NCBI GenBank assembly: GCA_017619795.1
Contig: JAFZRP010000035.1
Span: 23,373-87,372 of the forward strand
DNA: 64,000 bases
Direction: 5' to 3'
Source: Treponema sp.
GTDB lineage: Bacteria > Spirochaetota > Spirochaetia > Treponematales > Treponemataceae
In this document: piece by piece, positions 18,889 to 27,295 of the stretch
How the letters are laid out: every line of letters begins with the position of its first letter
Position numbering within the stretch: position 1 is the first letter of the stretch
Translations under genes and position numbers: made by a program
Notes under the pieces: generated by a model
Databases searched by the model: none
Told to the model about the DNA's origin: nothing
Seen by the model: only the letters and a program-made list of their open reading frames with translations

Positions 18889-20319
18889 ATGTTTAGCGAA
18901 ATTGTTACAAAAATTGATGACTTTGTATGGGGAATCCCTACAATGGTTCTGATTCTTGCAACAGGATTAATCCTTACTATCCGGGCAAGAGGCATTCAGT
19001 TTTCAAAATTAGGAAGAGCTTTTAAAGGTATCTTCAAAAAGAATGAAGGAGAAGGCGAGCTTTCTGGATTTGCTGCTCTTTGTACTGCACTCTCTGCTAC
19101 AATTGGTACTGGTAATATTGTCGGTGTTGGAACTGCTATTGCAGCCGGTGGACCAGGTGCTCTTTTCTGGATGTGGTTTGCGGCTATTCTTGGTACTGCA
19201 ACAAAATATGCAGAATGTATGCTCGCAATTAAATATCGTGAAGTAAAAGAAGACGGTCACGTTCTTGGTGGACCTTTCTATACAATTGAAAAAGGAATGG
19301 GACCTAAGTGGAAGTGGCTTGCTATTTTATTTGCAGTTTTCGGAGCTCTCGCAGGTCTTATGGGTATTGGTACAATGACTCAGGTAAACGGTATTACTTC
19401 TGCTGTAAATATGGCTTTCAGTAATTCTGGTACTGCCTTTGTAATTGGCGAAAATACTTATTCTTGGGCTACAGTAATCGGAGGTGTTGTTGTAACACTT
19501 TGTGTAGCTCTTGTAGTTATTGGTGGTCTTAAGAGAATTTCTGCTGTTGCTGAAAAGGTTGTTCCTGCAATGGCAATCGTTTATGTATTCCTTGGCATTT
19601 CTGTAATCATCATGAATGCAACAAAGGTTCCTGCTGCATTTGTTCTTATCTTTAAGTCTGCATTTGGTTGGAAGGCAATGGCCGGTGGTGCTGCTGGTTG
19701 GGTTATGAAGCAGGTTCTCGATTCAATGAGAAAAGGTATTGCACGTGGTATCTTCTCTAACGAGGCAGGTCTTGGTTCTGCTCCAATCGCTGCTGCTCCT
19801 GTACAGACAAATGAACCTGTAGAGCAGGGGCTTGTAAACATGACTGGTACTGTAATCGATACACTTATCGTTTGTACAATGACTGGTCTTGCAATCGTTC
19901 TTGCTATGACAAATCCAGAATTCTTTGCTCAGTATGAAGCTGCAGGCTGGAAGGGTGTTGAGCTTACTGCTGCTGCTCTTTCATGGGATCTTGGTGGAGA
20001 CGGTGTTTCTATTCAGTTCCTCCTTATGCTTTGTCTTACTTTCTTTGCATTTACAACAATTCTTGGTTGGGATTACTACTCAGAAAAGTGTCTTGAATAT
20101 GTTACAAAGGGTAATATGAAGGTTGTAATGGTTTACCGTATTCTTTATATTGTTGCTGTAGCAATCGGACCTTACTTTACAGTTACAACAGTATTCGACA
20201 TTGCCGATATCTTCAACGGTTTGATGGCAATTCCTAACTGTATTGCTTTGCTTGTTCTCTCTGGTGTAGTTGCTAAAGAAACAAAAGCATACTTTGATAA
20301 ATATCCAACACTTCAGTAA
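18889..20319 (+). CDS. Alanine/glycine:cation symporter (AGCS family)
   Basis: This 476-residue membrane protein follows an AAGGA site. Family hallmarks include GFAALCTALSATIGTGNIVGVGTAIAAGGPGALFWMW (residues 60-98) and GIARGIFSNEAGLGSAPIAAA near residue 285. About ten membrane helices are visible. AGCS carriers import alanine or glycine with Na+ or H+. Control by an upstream glycine riboswitch supports glycine or alanine as the substrate. The gene is monocistronic, bounded by the riboswitch terminator and a GC-rich terminator. Confidence 0.95.
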   Translation: MFSEIVTKIDDFVWGIPTMVLILATGLILTIRARGIQFSKLGRAFKGIFKKNEGEGELSGFAALCTALSATIGTGNIVGVGTAIAAGGPGALFWMWFAAILGTATKYAECMLAIKYREVKEDGHVLGGPFYTIEKGMGPKWKWLAILFAVFGALAGLMGIGTMTQVNGITSAVNMAFSNSGTAFVIGENTYSWATVIGGVVVTLCVALVVIGGLKRISAVAEKVVPAMAIVYVFLGISVIIMNATKVPAAFVLIFKSAFGWKAMAGGAAGWVMKQVLDSMRKGIARGIFSNEAGLGSAPIAAAPVQTNEPVEQGLVNMTGTVIDTLIVCTMTGLAIVLAMTNPEFFAQYEAAGWKGVELTAAALSWDLGGDGVSIQFLLMLCLTFFAFTTILGWDYYSEKCLEYVTKGNMKVVMVYRILYIVAVAIGPYFTVTTVFDIADIFNGLMAIPNCIALLVLSGVVAKETKAYFDKYPTLQ

Positions 20320-20338
20320 TTTATAGATTACTGAACAT

Positions 20339-20372
20339 GGGGTGGTTTTCCGGCCACCCCTTATCTTTTTTT
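20339..20372 (+). terminator. Terminator after the AGCS symporter
   Basis: GGGGTGG pairs with CCACCCC around an 8-nt loop, followed by a T-rich tail. Confidence 0.88.
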
Positions 20373-20386
20373 AAAGGCGGTGATTT

Positions 20387-21724
20387 ATGTCAGAATTAAA
20401 TATTGATAAATACCTGGAAAACAAAAAAGGAAAACCAATAAATCCTGTTATCTTTTTTATAATGAGAACGGTGGTTGCTAAATCTCAGGCAGCACCAATG
20501 AATGTCCATGTAGTAAACAACAGTAACATCAATAAAACAAAGGGACCTTGCCTTGTATTCAGTAATCACAGTTCCCGCTGCGACTGGGAATATATTGGTA
20601 TGGCAATCAAAAAGCCAATGAACTTTGTTGCTTCTAACATAGAGTTTCACCGAGCCCATATGCACGCAATCTTCAAAATCTGCAAGGTAATTCCTAAGAA
20701 AAACTTTGTTTCCGATTTCCACTGTATTAAGGAAATTGTTCAGATTATTAAGGCTGGCGGAAGCGTGCTTTTGTTCCCTGAAGGAAAATCAAGTATTTCC
20801 GGAACAAACCAGCCTATAACACCTGGAACAGGTAAGCTTGTAAAAAAGCTTGGTGTTCCTGTTTACACTACGAAAATTACCGGCGGTTATATGTCCAATA
20901 CTCAGTGGAATATTGCCAACAGACCGGGAAAGGTTATTATCACTGTAAATCAGCTTTATACCGCAGAGCAGGTAAAGGATCCAAGCTTAACCGCAGAGCA
21001 GATTGAAGCCGCAGTATCGGAGGCAATCTGGAATGATGATTTTGAATGGAACAAGGAAGCCCGCATTAAGTTTGCCGGAAACGATAATGTTGCAGTTAAG
21101 CTTGAAGAGCATCTTTTCTTATGTCCTAAATGCCACAATGAATTGAGCATGCATGGAGAAGGAAATAAGTTTAAGTGTACAGCCTGCGGCAACGGAGTAA
21201 CAATAAATGAATATTACGATTTAATTCCAGACAGTCCTGATTGTGTTGTTCCAAAAAATATGCGCGTCTGGTATGAGCTGCAGCGCCGCTATGTTTACAG
21301 AATGATCCGCGACAATCCTGATTTTGCTATTGAAGAAAAGGTTAAGATTGGAACAGAGCCTGCTGATCACTATGTAGACAAAACCGTAACTGCTGAGATT
21401 TTCGGCGAGGGTGTAATGAAGCTGAACAGAAAGGAGTTTTCTTTTGCAGGAACAAAAACTGCAACCGGAGAACCTTTCGAAATCCACTGTCCAACAAATG
21501 CGCTTATTTCTATGGTAATGTCTACCGACTCTTCTTATTTTGGCGGCTTCTTCAACGGTATTTACTACGAGTTCCAGCCGGAGCACAAGGTTATTACAAA
21601 ATGGCTGCTCGCTATAGAAGAGTGTCACCGTCTTGCCGGCGGAGTATGGCAGAACAATATCCCTCAGCAGCAATGGATTTACGAGGACGACAAACCAACA
21701 GATAAAGAGGAATATTACTTATAA
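20387..21724 (+). CDS. PlsC-type phospholipid acyltransferase with C-terminal zinc ribbon domain
   Basis: This is a 445-residue protein. The acyltransferase core has the catalytic NHSSRCD motif (HX4D, His61 and Asp66) and FPEGKSS (130-136), as in 1-acyl-glycerol-3-phosphate acyltransferases, which add the second acyl chain in phosphatidate synthesis. A normal PlsC has about 240 residues. Here an extra 200 residues follow, beginning with a zinc ribbon (CPKC 246-249, CTAC 264-267) and continuing with a beta-rich domain of unknown role. It begins 15 bp after the symporter terminator with a GGCGGTGA site. The HAD gene follows 1 bp after its stop. Confidence 0.85.
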   Translation: MSELNIDKYLENKKGKPINPVIFFIMRTVVAKSQAAPMNVHVVNNSNINKTKGPCLVFSNHSSRCDWEYIGMAIKKPMNFVASNIEFHRAHMHAIFKICKVIPKKNFVSDFHCIKEIVQIIKAGGSVLLFPEGKSSISGTNQPITPGTGKLVKKLGVPVYTTKITGGYMSNTQWNIANRPGKVIITVNQLYTAEQVKDPSLTAEQIEAAVSEAIWNDDFEWNKEARIKFAGNDNVAVKLEEHLFLCPKCHNELSMHGEGNKFKCTACGNGVTINEYYDLIPDSPDCVVPKNMRVWYELQRRYVYRMIRDNPDFAIEEKVKIGTEPADHYVDKTVTAEIFGEGVMKLNRKEFSFAGTKTATGEPFEIHCPTNALISMVMSTDSSYFGGFFNGIYYEFQPEHKVITKWLLAIEECHRLAGGVWQNNIPQQQWIYEDDKPTDKEEYYL

Positions 21725-21725
21725 T

Positions 21726-22391
21726 ATGTACAAGCTTGCGATTTTTGATATGGATGGAACAATCCTGAATACTATAGATGATCTTGCTGACTGTGTGAAT
21801 GTGCTTTGTCGCAAGTATGGTTTTCCTGAGCATACTGTGGAAGAAGTAAAATATATGGTGGGAAACGGAATCCCTAAGCTTATGCGTAGGGCGCTTCCTG
21901 CTGATATTGATGAAGACTTGTTCCAGAAGCTGCTTGCAGAATATATTGAATATTATGGAACTCATTGTGCAATAAAAACTGCGCCTTATGCTGGAATTGT
22001 CGACTGCATCAAGGAGCTGCGGAAAGCGGGAGTTAAAGTTGCAGTTAATACGAATAAGGTTCAGCCTGCCGCAGAAGAATTGTGTGCTCAGTATTTTCCG
22101 GATGCTTTTGACTGTATAAGTGGAAGCCGTCCGGGCATTCCGCCAAAGCCAGATCCAACAGGTCTTTATGAAATATTAAAAGAGCTTGGACTTTCTAAAG
22201 AAGAAGCGTGTCAGTCTGGAGTTGCCTGTTTTATAGGCGATTCAGATGTTGACCTCAAGACTGGCTTAGATTCCGGATTAGATTTTATAGGAGTTGACTG
22301 GGGCTTTCGTGGTAAAGCTTTTTTGCTTGAGCACGGTGCCAAAACGGTTGTAATGACCCCAGCCGAACTCGCAGAAAAAATATTGTGCTAG
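21726..22391 (+). CDS. HAD-superfamily phosphatase, phosphoglycolate phosphatase type
   Basis: The start is ATG 21726, one base after the acyltransferase stop, giving 221 residues. A longer reading from 21633 overlaps that gene and precedes the catalytic motif with unlikely sequence. Motif I is DMDGT (Asp8 and Asp10, the nucleophile and acid), motif II NTNK, motif III lysine in KPDPTG, and motif IV GDSDVD. The cap region and KPDP context are those of Gph-like enzymes, which remove 2-phosphoglycolate, but other small phosphates are possible. It ends 2 bp from the convergent DAHP synthase gene. Confidence 0.85.
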   Translation: MYKLAIFDMDGTILNTIDDLADCVNVLCRKYGFPEHTVEEVKYMVGNGIPKLMRRALPADIDEDLFQKLLAEYIEYYGTHCAIKTAPYAGIVDCIKELRKAGVKVAVNTNKVQPAAEELCAQYFPDAFDCISGSRPGIPPKPDPTGLYEILKELGLSKEEACQSGVACFIGDSDVDLKTGLDSGLDFIGVDWGFRGKAFLLEHGAKTVVMTPAELAEKILC

Positions 22392-22393
22392 TA

Positions 22394-23422
22394 TTATAAT
22401 TTATCTGCTATATCGTAAATCAATTTTTCAGATTTTTCCCAGCCAAGACAGGCATCTGTAATTGATTTACCGTAGCAGTTTTCGCCAGGTTTCTGGTTGC
22501 CGTCTTCAATATAGCTTTCAATCATCAATCCCTTTACAAGCTTTTTAACTCTGTCGCTGTGTGCACGAGAATTAAGAACTTCCATTGCAATTCTAGGCTG
22601 TTCAAAAGGATTCTTGTTTGAGTTTGAATGATTTGTATCAATAATTGCAGCCTGATTCTGCAGGTTCCACTCATCGTAAAAATCACAGAGTAAAATTAAA
22701 TCTTCGTAGTGGTAGTTCTGAAGATGATTTCCGTGCTTGTTTGTAGAACCACGAAGAATGGCATGTGCCCATGGGTTACCCTGAGAATGAACTTCCCAAC
22801 CGCGGTAAATAAAGGTGTGCTTATGCTGTGCTGCAAGAATAGCGTTGAGCATTACAGAAATATCTCCGGAAGTAGGATTCTTCATACCACAAGGGATTTC
22901 GAGACCACTTGCTGTAAGTCTGTGCTGCTGGTCTTCTACCGAGCGGGCGCCAACTGCAACGTAGCCTAAAATATCATCAAGATACTTGTGGTTTTCTGAA
23001 TAAAGCATTTCATCTGCAAAAATAAAGTCGGTCTCTTTTACAGCCTGCATATGAAGATGACGCATTGCAAGAATACCCTTGTACATATCTGTTTTTCCAG
23101 ATGGATCCGGCTGATGAAGAATACCCTTATAGCCCTGACCAGTTGTTCTCGGTTTTCCGGTGTAGATTCTAGGAACAATCATGATTTTGTCTTTAACCTT
23201 TTCCTGTACCGGCACCAGTCTTGTCATATAATCAAGAACTGCCTCCTCATTGTCTGCCGAGCAGGGACCAATAAGCAGCAGGAACTTGTCGGAGCGGCCT
23301 TCGAAAATTGCCTTAAGCTGTGCGCGTTTTTCTTCAACAATCTCACTGATTTTCGCAGTTATAGGAAACTGCTCTTTAACCTCAGCCGGTATAGTAAGTT
23401 TTTTCTCAAACTCCATGTTCAT
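22394..23422 (-). CDS. 3-deoxy-7-phosphoheptulonate (DAHP) synthase, class I
   Basis: This 342-residue enzyme condenses phosphoenolpyruvate and erythrose-4-phosphate, the first step of the shikimate pathway. Visible family marks are LLIGPCSADN, IVPRIYTGKPRTTGQGYKG and the active-site region AVGARSVEDQQHR. It has no ACT or chorismate mutase fusion. Which effector inhibits it (Phe, Tyr or Trp) cannot be read. The start follows an AGGAG. Although it catalyses the first step, it is the last gene of the aro operon, 25 bp after tyrA. Confidence 0.95.
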   Translation of the reverse strand: MNMEFEKKLTIPAEVKEQFPITAKISEIVEEKRAQLKAIFEGRSDKFLLLIGPCSADNEEAVLDYMTRLVPVQEKVKDKIMIVPRIYTGKPRTTGQGYKGILHQPDPSGKTDMYKGILAMRHLHMQAVKETDFIFADEMLYSENHKYLDDILGYVAVGARSVEDQQHRLTASGLEIPCGMKNPTSGDISVMLNAILAAQHKHTFIYRGWEVHSQGNPWAHAILRGSTNKHGNHLQNYHYEDLILLCDFYDEWNLQNQAAIIDTNHSNSNKNPFEQPRIAMEVLNSRAHSDRVKKLVKGLMIESYIEDGNQKPGENCYGKSITDACLGWEKSEKLIYDIADKL

Positions 23423-23447
23423 AATATTTTTTCTCCTGTATTTTGTT

Positions 23448-24305
23448 TTATTTTTTATTGAATAAAGCTCTTCGCTTTGTAGATAATTTCATTTTTTCAC
23501 ACAGTCCGGCTTTATCATCATCGGAAAGCATTTTTCTTAAAGTCTGCATTTCACCGATAAAGCTGTCCATCTGGTCCAGAAGCGGCTGCTTGTTCATAAG
23601 AAAAAGCTCGCTCCACATCTTTTCGTTTATGTTCGCAATTCGAGTAAGGTCACGGAAAGAGTCGCCGGTATAGTCAACAATTTTTGAGTTGTTGTTGCAA
23701 TCCATGAGGGCAACTGCAATTACGTGTGTAAGCTGCGAAACAAAGCCGATCATCTGGTCGTGCTCTTCCGGAGAAAGAACGGAAACCTTTCTGAAGCCAA
23801 GCAGGCGTCCAAGGTCGCTGCACCAGTTGATTGCTTCTTTTGTATTTTTTGAAGTAGGGGTAACTATGTAGTTTGCGTTGTGGAAAATTGAATCATCACT
23901 GTTCTGAACTCCATAAACCTCACGACCAGCCATCGGATGAGAAGGAATGAACTCAACATCATCACGCAGAATATTTTGTATTTCATAAACAACGCCGCTT
24001 TTTACACCGGTAACATCTGTAATCTTTATTCCTGACTTAAAATATTTCTGGTTATCTTTTATCCAGTTTATGAAAACGTGCGGATAAAGGGCAAAGATAA
24101 TTGTGTCTGCTTTTTTGATAAGCTCAGGCTCTGGTTTTGCAGCACCTTCATCAATAATGTCGTTTTCAAGTGCAAACTTAATTGACTCTTCGTTTTTGTC
24201 AATTGCCGATATCCTGTAGCCGATTCTTTTTAAGCCTTTTGCGTAGCTTCCGCCCATAAGGCCAAGTCCAACAATAAGGATGTTCTGTTTAGTAATCCAA
24301 TCCAT
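23448..24305 (-). CDS. tyrA: Prephenate dehydrogenase
   Basis: This 285-residue enzyme oxidises prephenate to 4-hydroxyphenylpyruvate on the tyrosine branch. Residues 8-16 (ILIVGLGLMGGS) form the NAD-binding GxGxxG loop, and HPMAGREVYG holds the substrate-binding region. The C-terminal helical domain (SFRDLTRIANINEKMWSELF) is typical. There is no chorismate mutase or ACT domain. It overlaps aroA by 17 bp. It is the only post-chorismate gene in the operon, which fits the Tyr-rich leader peptide upstream. Confidence 0.93.
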   Translation of the reverse strand: MDWITKQNILIVGLGLMGGSYAKGLKRIGYRISAIDKNEESIKFALENDIIDEGAAKPEPELIKKADTIIFALYPHVFINWIKDNQKYFKSGIKITDVTGVKSGVVYEIQNILRDDVEFIPSHPMAGREVYGVQNSDDSIFHNANYIVTPTSKNTKEAINWCSDLGRLLGFRKVSVLSPEEHDQMIGFVSQLTHVIAVALMDCNNNSKIVDYTGDSFRDLTRIANINEKMWSELFLMNKQPLLDQMDSFIGEMQTLRKMLSDDDKAGLCEKMKLSTKRRALFNKK

Positions 24306-25569
24306 TTTTTATTTCTTCTCCATCTGGTTCAAAATCTATTCCGAGCTTTCTGATTCTTACAAAAAAATCAGGAAGACTTTTTCTAACTGCTTCAATACCT
24401 TCTATATTACCGCCGACTTTTGTAAGCAGGACTGTGAGTGCCATTACAATTCTGTGGTCGTTATGACCGAGAAGAGTGACTGGTCGTGTTGACTTATCCT
24501 GCAGCGGCGAAATCTCTATCTCATTTTCGCTTTGTCTGGTAGCTATACCTAACTTAGCAAACTCTTCGCACATAACTGTACCACGATCGCTCTCTTTTAT
24601 TTTAAGCCGCTTTGTTCCGGTAAACTTTCCGCCATGGTGTAAGGCTGCCACAACAAAAAGAATCGGTCCTAAGTCCGGACAATCCGAAATATCTATCTGA
24701 ACAAAGCCTTTTTTGAGCTCTTCAAAATGAGTCAGGTAAACCTTGTCGCCCTGAAGGCTATGCATATTTAAGCCCTGAACGGTTACGCTTCCACCTATTG
24801 TGTTTAAAGCTTCAAAAAAGGCTGCGTTTGAAAAATCACCTTCAACAGTCTGTTCGCCTGGCTTGTAGTACTGGTTGCCGGAAATAAACAAAGTATTTTC
24901 GTTCTGCCACTCAATCTTTACGCCAAAACTTTTTTGTGTCTGGATTGTCATGTCTATATAAGCGCGGCTTTCGATTGAGTTTGTAAGTGTGATTGTACTG
25001 TCGGAGGAGAGCAGCGGGAGCACAAACAAAAGTCCTGTTATAAACTGGCTGCTTATGTTGCCTGGAATCTCAAAGTTACCTGGCTGGAGCTTGCCTTGAA
25101 GTTTAAGCTGTTTGTAGGACTGGTTTCCTTCTACATGTTCAAATGCAATTCCTTGTTTTGCGCAAATGTCTTCGTAAACAGAAAGCGGGCGTGAAAGCAA
25201 AGTCTGACTTCCTGTGAAAACTGCTTCCTGATCGCTGAGCATTGCAATAGGAATGAAAAAACGGAGAGTGCTTCCGCTTTCGTTGCAGAAAAGTGAATGT
25301 GGTTGCGCTGTGAAGTTACCGCCTGTTCCGAAAACCGTCAGCGTGGTTCCGCTTGTAGAAGTGGCATTATCATCATCACTCGTAACCTGGATTTTTACGC
25401 CAAGACTTTCAAGACAGGAAATTGTAGCCTTTATGTCTTCTGAAAAATCAATATTGTGAATAATGCTTGTACCGTCAGCAAGGGCGGCGCAGATTAAGTT
25501 TCTGTGTGCCATGCTTTTTGAAGGTGGAGAAATCATTATTCCTTTTGCGATTGAGGGATTGATTTTCAT
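24289..25569 (-). CDS. aroA: 3-phosphoshikimate 1-carboxyvinyltransferase (EPSP synthase)
   Basis: This 426-residue enzyme transfers the enolpyruvyl group to shikimate-3-phosphate. The N-terminal PPSKSMAHRNLICAALADG and LFCNESGSTLRFFIPIA are the PEP/S3P-binding signatures, and LKIKESDRG and GHNDHRIVMALTVL come later. The protein is full length. It overlaps aroQ by 4 bp (ATGA) and tyrA by 17 bp, so translation is likely coupled. An inserted LEGVQ-type fusion is absent. Confidence 0.95.
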   Translation of the reverse strand: MKINPSIAKGIMISPPSKSMAHRNLICAALADGTSIIHNIDFSEDIKATISCLESLGVKIQVTSDDDNATSTSGTTLTVFGTGGNFTAQPHSLFCNESGSTLRFFIPIAMLSDQEAVFTGSQTLLSRPLSVYEDICAKQGIAFEHVEGNQSYKQLKLQGKLQPGNFEIPGNISSQFITGLLFVLPLLSSDSTITLTNSIESRAYIDMTIQTQKSFGVKIEWQNENTLFISGNQYYKPGEQTVEGDFSNAAFFEALNTIGGSVTVQGLNMHSLQGDKVYLTHFEELKKGFVQIDISDCPDLGPILFVVAALHHGGKFTGTKRLKIKESDRGTVMCEEFAKLGIATRQSENEIEISPLQDKSTRPVTLLGHNDHRIVMALTVLLTKVGGNIEGIEAVRKSLPDFFVRIRKLGIDFEPDGEEIKNGLDY

Positions 25570-26036
25570 TTTTTACCCTCGCAGGTTTCATTTTTTCCGC
25601 AGCTATCGGCTTTATAATCAATAAGATATTCAATTGCTTCTATATAACCTGCAATTCCATGACCCGTAATTGTTTTTACACAGGCCTGGCGGATATAGCT
25701 TATCTGTCTGAAATCCTCACGTTCTTCTACTTTAGAAATGTGGACTTCTACAGTTGGAATTGAAACAGCCTTTGCCGCATCAAGAATTGCAATGCTTGTG
25801 TGAGTATAAGCTCCCGGATTTATAACAATTCCGTCGAACTTGCCGTAGCAGTCTTGAATTGCATCAACAAGGTCGCCCTCATGGTTTGACTGATAAAGCT
25901 CAACCTCAATCTTTTTTTCAGCGGCAAAATCGCGGATATTCTGGCAGAGAGTCTGGAAGTTTTCTTTACCGTAAATGCCCGGTTCTCTTATTCCAAGCAT
26001 ATTGATGTTCGGTCCGTTTATAACTTTAATTTTCAT
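25566..26036 (-). CDS. aroQ: 3-dehydroquinate dehydratase, type II
   Basis: This 156-residue enzyme dehydrates 3-dehydroquinate to 3-dehydroshikimate. INGPNINMLGIREPGIYG contains the catalytic Arg17 and Tyr22, NPGAYTHTSIAILDA the active-site Asn and His, and VEVHISKVEERE the second His. The C-terminus (SCGKNETCEGKK) is slightly longer than usual. It overlaps the genes on both sides by 4 bp. Confidence 0.95.
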   Translation of the reverse strand: MKIKVINGPNINMLGIREPGIYGKENFQTLCQNIRDFAAEKKIEVELYQSNHEGDLVDAIQDCYGKFDGIVINPGAYTHTSIAILDAAKAVSIPTVEVHISKVEEREDFRQISYIRQACVKTITGHGIAGYIEAIEYLIDYKADSCGKNETCEGKK

Positions 26037-27295
26037 AACGCCTCCAGTATTTTTTCAATTGTGTGTTCGATATTGTTGTCAGAGATTATGTGACAGTCAG
26101 CGGCTGAGGTGTAAACCGGATAACGGGTTTTGTACAGCTGTTCCAGTTTGTCCTGTGAATCGGAAAGAGGACGGTCATCTGTTGGTTTTATAAACGAAGT
26201 GCTTCTGTCGATGAAGAAGATAAGTCCGTTCTTTTTAAGATTAAGCACATTTTCCTTACGAAGAACAGCTCCTCCGCCTGTTGCAATAATCACGCCCTGT
26301 TTTGATGAAAGCTCTTTGCAAACTGAAGCTTCAATATCGCGGAAGGCAGGCTCACCCTTTGTTTTAATAATTTCTGCGGGTGACATTCCTTCCTTTTGAT
26401 TTATAAGAATGTCTGTGTCAAAAAACTCACGGTTCTGTGAAGCGGCAAGCTTTTTTCCAAGAGTTGATTTTCCGCAGCCCGGCATTCCAATAAGAACAAT
26501 ATTCTGCTTCTGGCGAAGAATTGTGTTGTATATTTCCTCTGCTTTTTCAAGACTGCATTGGTTGTCTGAAAAATATTCGTAAGCGGCAATTGCCTGTTGA
26601 ACAAGCATGTAAAGTCCGCCTGCAGCCGTTACATTTTTTTCCTGTGCCTGCAAAACAAGGTTTGTTCGGAGTGGATTGTAAATTACATCTATAAGACCTT
26701 CAAGCTTAGTGAACGGCGTGAGGTCGAGTGGAGAATCATCAATTTTAGGGAACATTCCGCAGGGAGTAGTGTTGATGATGATCTGGCAGTCATTATGTAT
26801 TGTGGCTGCCTGCTCGTAAGAAATTACAGCTGGTTTTGAAGCAGAAGCTTTTTCATCATCAGCCTTTACCGAACGGCTTACAATCAGGATTTCTTTTGCA
26901 CCAAGAGCTTTTGCGGCAGCGGTTGCAGTTCGGGAGGTTCCGCCTGTTCCAAGAATAAGAACTTTTTTTCCTTTAAGTTCAAGCTTCTGTGAAAGGATAA
27001 GTCTCTGCAAGCCAATAAAATCTGTGTTGTAGCCCGAAAGCTTTCCGTTTTTATTTGTGATTGTGTTTACGGCTCCGATTTCTTCGGCCGCTTTATCTAT
27101 TGAATTAAGAAACGGAATTACATCCTGCTTGTACGGGATTGTGACGTTTATTCCCTTAAAAGCTTTTTCCTGCATAAAGGCTGTTAAATCTGGCTTTGCA
27201 ATTTCCTTAAGCTCGTAGCTGTAATCGCCGATCATTCCGTGAATCTCTTTTGAGAAGCTGTGTCCGAGCTTTTCGCCGATAAGTCCGTATTCCAT
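26033..27295 (-). CDS. aroE/aroK: Bifunctional shikimate dehydrogenase / shikimate kinase
   Basis: Residues 1-260 are AroE, which reduces 3-dehydroshikimate with NADPH: GEKLGHSFS, NVTIPYK with catalytic Lys56, NTD with Asp92, and GTGGTSRTA for the cofactor. Residues 264-420 are shikimate kinase: Walker A GMPGCGKST (270-278), DTD, FRDIE and ATGGGAVLR. Both domains look intact. The join is short (IYNTILRQKQN). Fusing two steps of the pathway would keep AroE and AroK equimolar; the intervening AroE product is the AroK substrate. It overlaps aroC by 1 bp and aroQ by 4 bp. Confidence 0.94.
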   Translation of the reverse strand: MEYGLIGEKLGHSFSKEIHGMIGDYSYELKEIAKPDLTAFMQEKAFKGINVTIPYKQDVIPFLNSIDKAAEEIGAVNTITNKNGKLSGYNTDFIGLQRLILSQKLELKGKKVLILGTGGTSRTATAAAKALGAKEILIVSRSVKADDEKASASKPAVISYEQAATIHNDCQIIINTTPCGMFPKIDDSPLDLTPFTKLEGLIDVIYNPLRTNLVLQAQEKNVTAAGGLYMLVQQAIAAYEYFSDNQCSLEKAEEIYNTILRQKQNIVLIGMPGCGKSTLGKKLAASQNREFFDTDILINQKEGMSPAEIIKTKGEPAFRDIEASVCKELSSKQGVIIATGGGAVLRKENVLNLKKNGLIFFIDRSTSFIKPTDDRPLSDSQDKLEQLYKTRYPVYTSAADCHIISDNNIEHTIEKILEAL

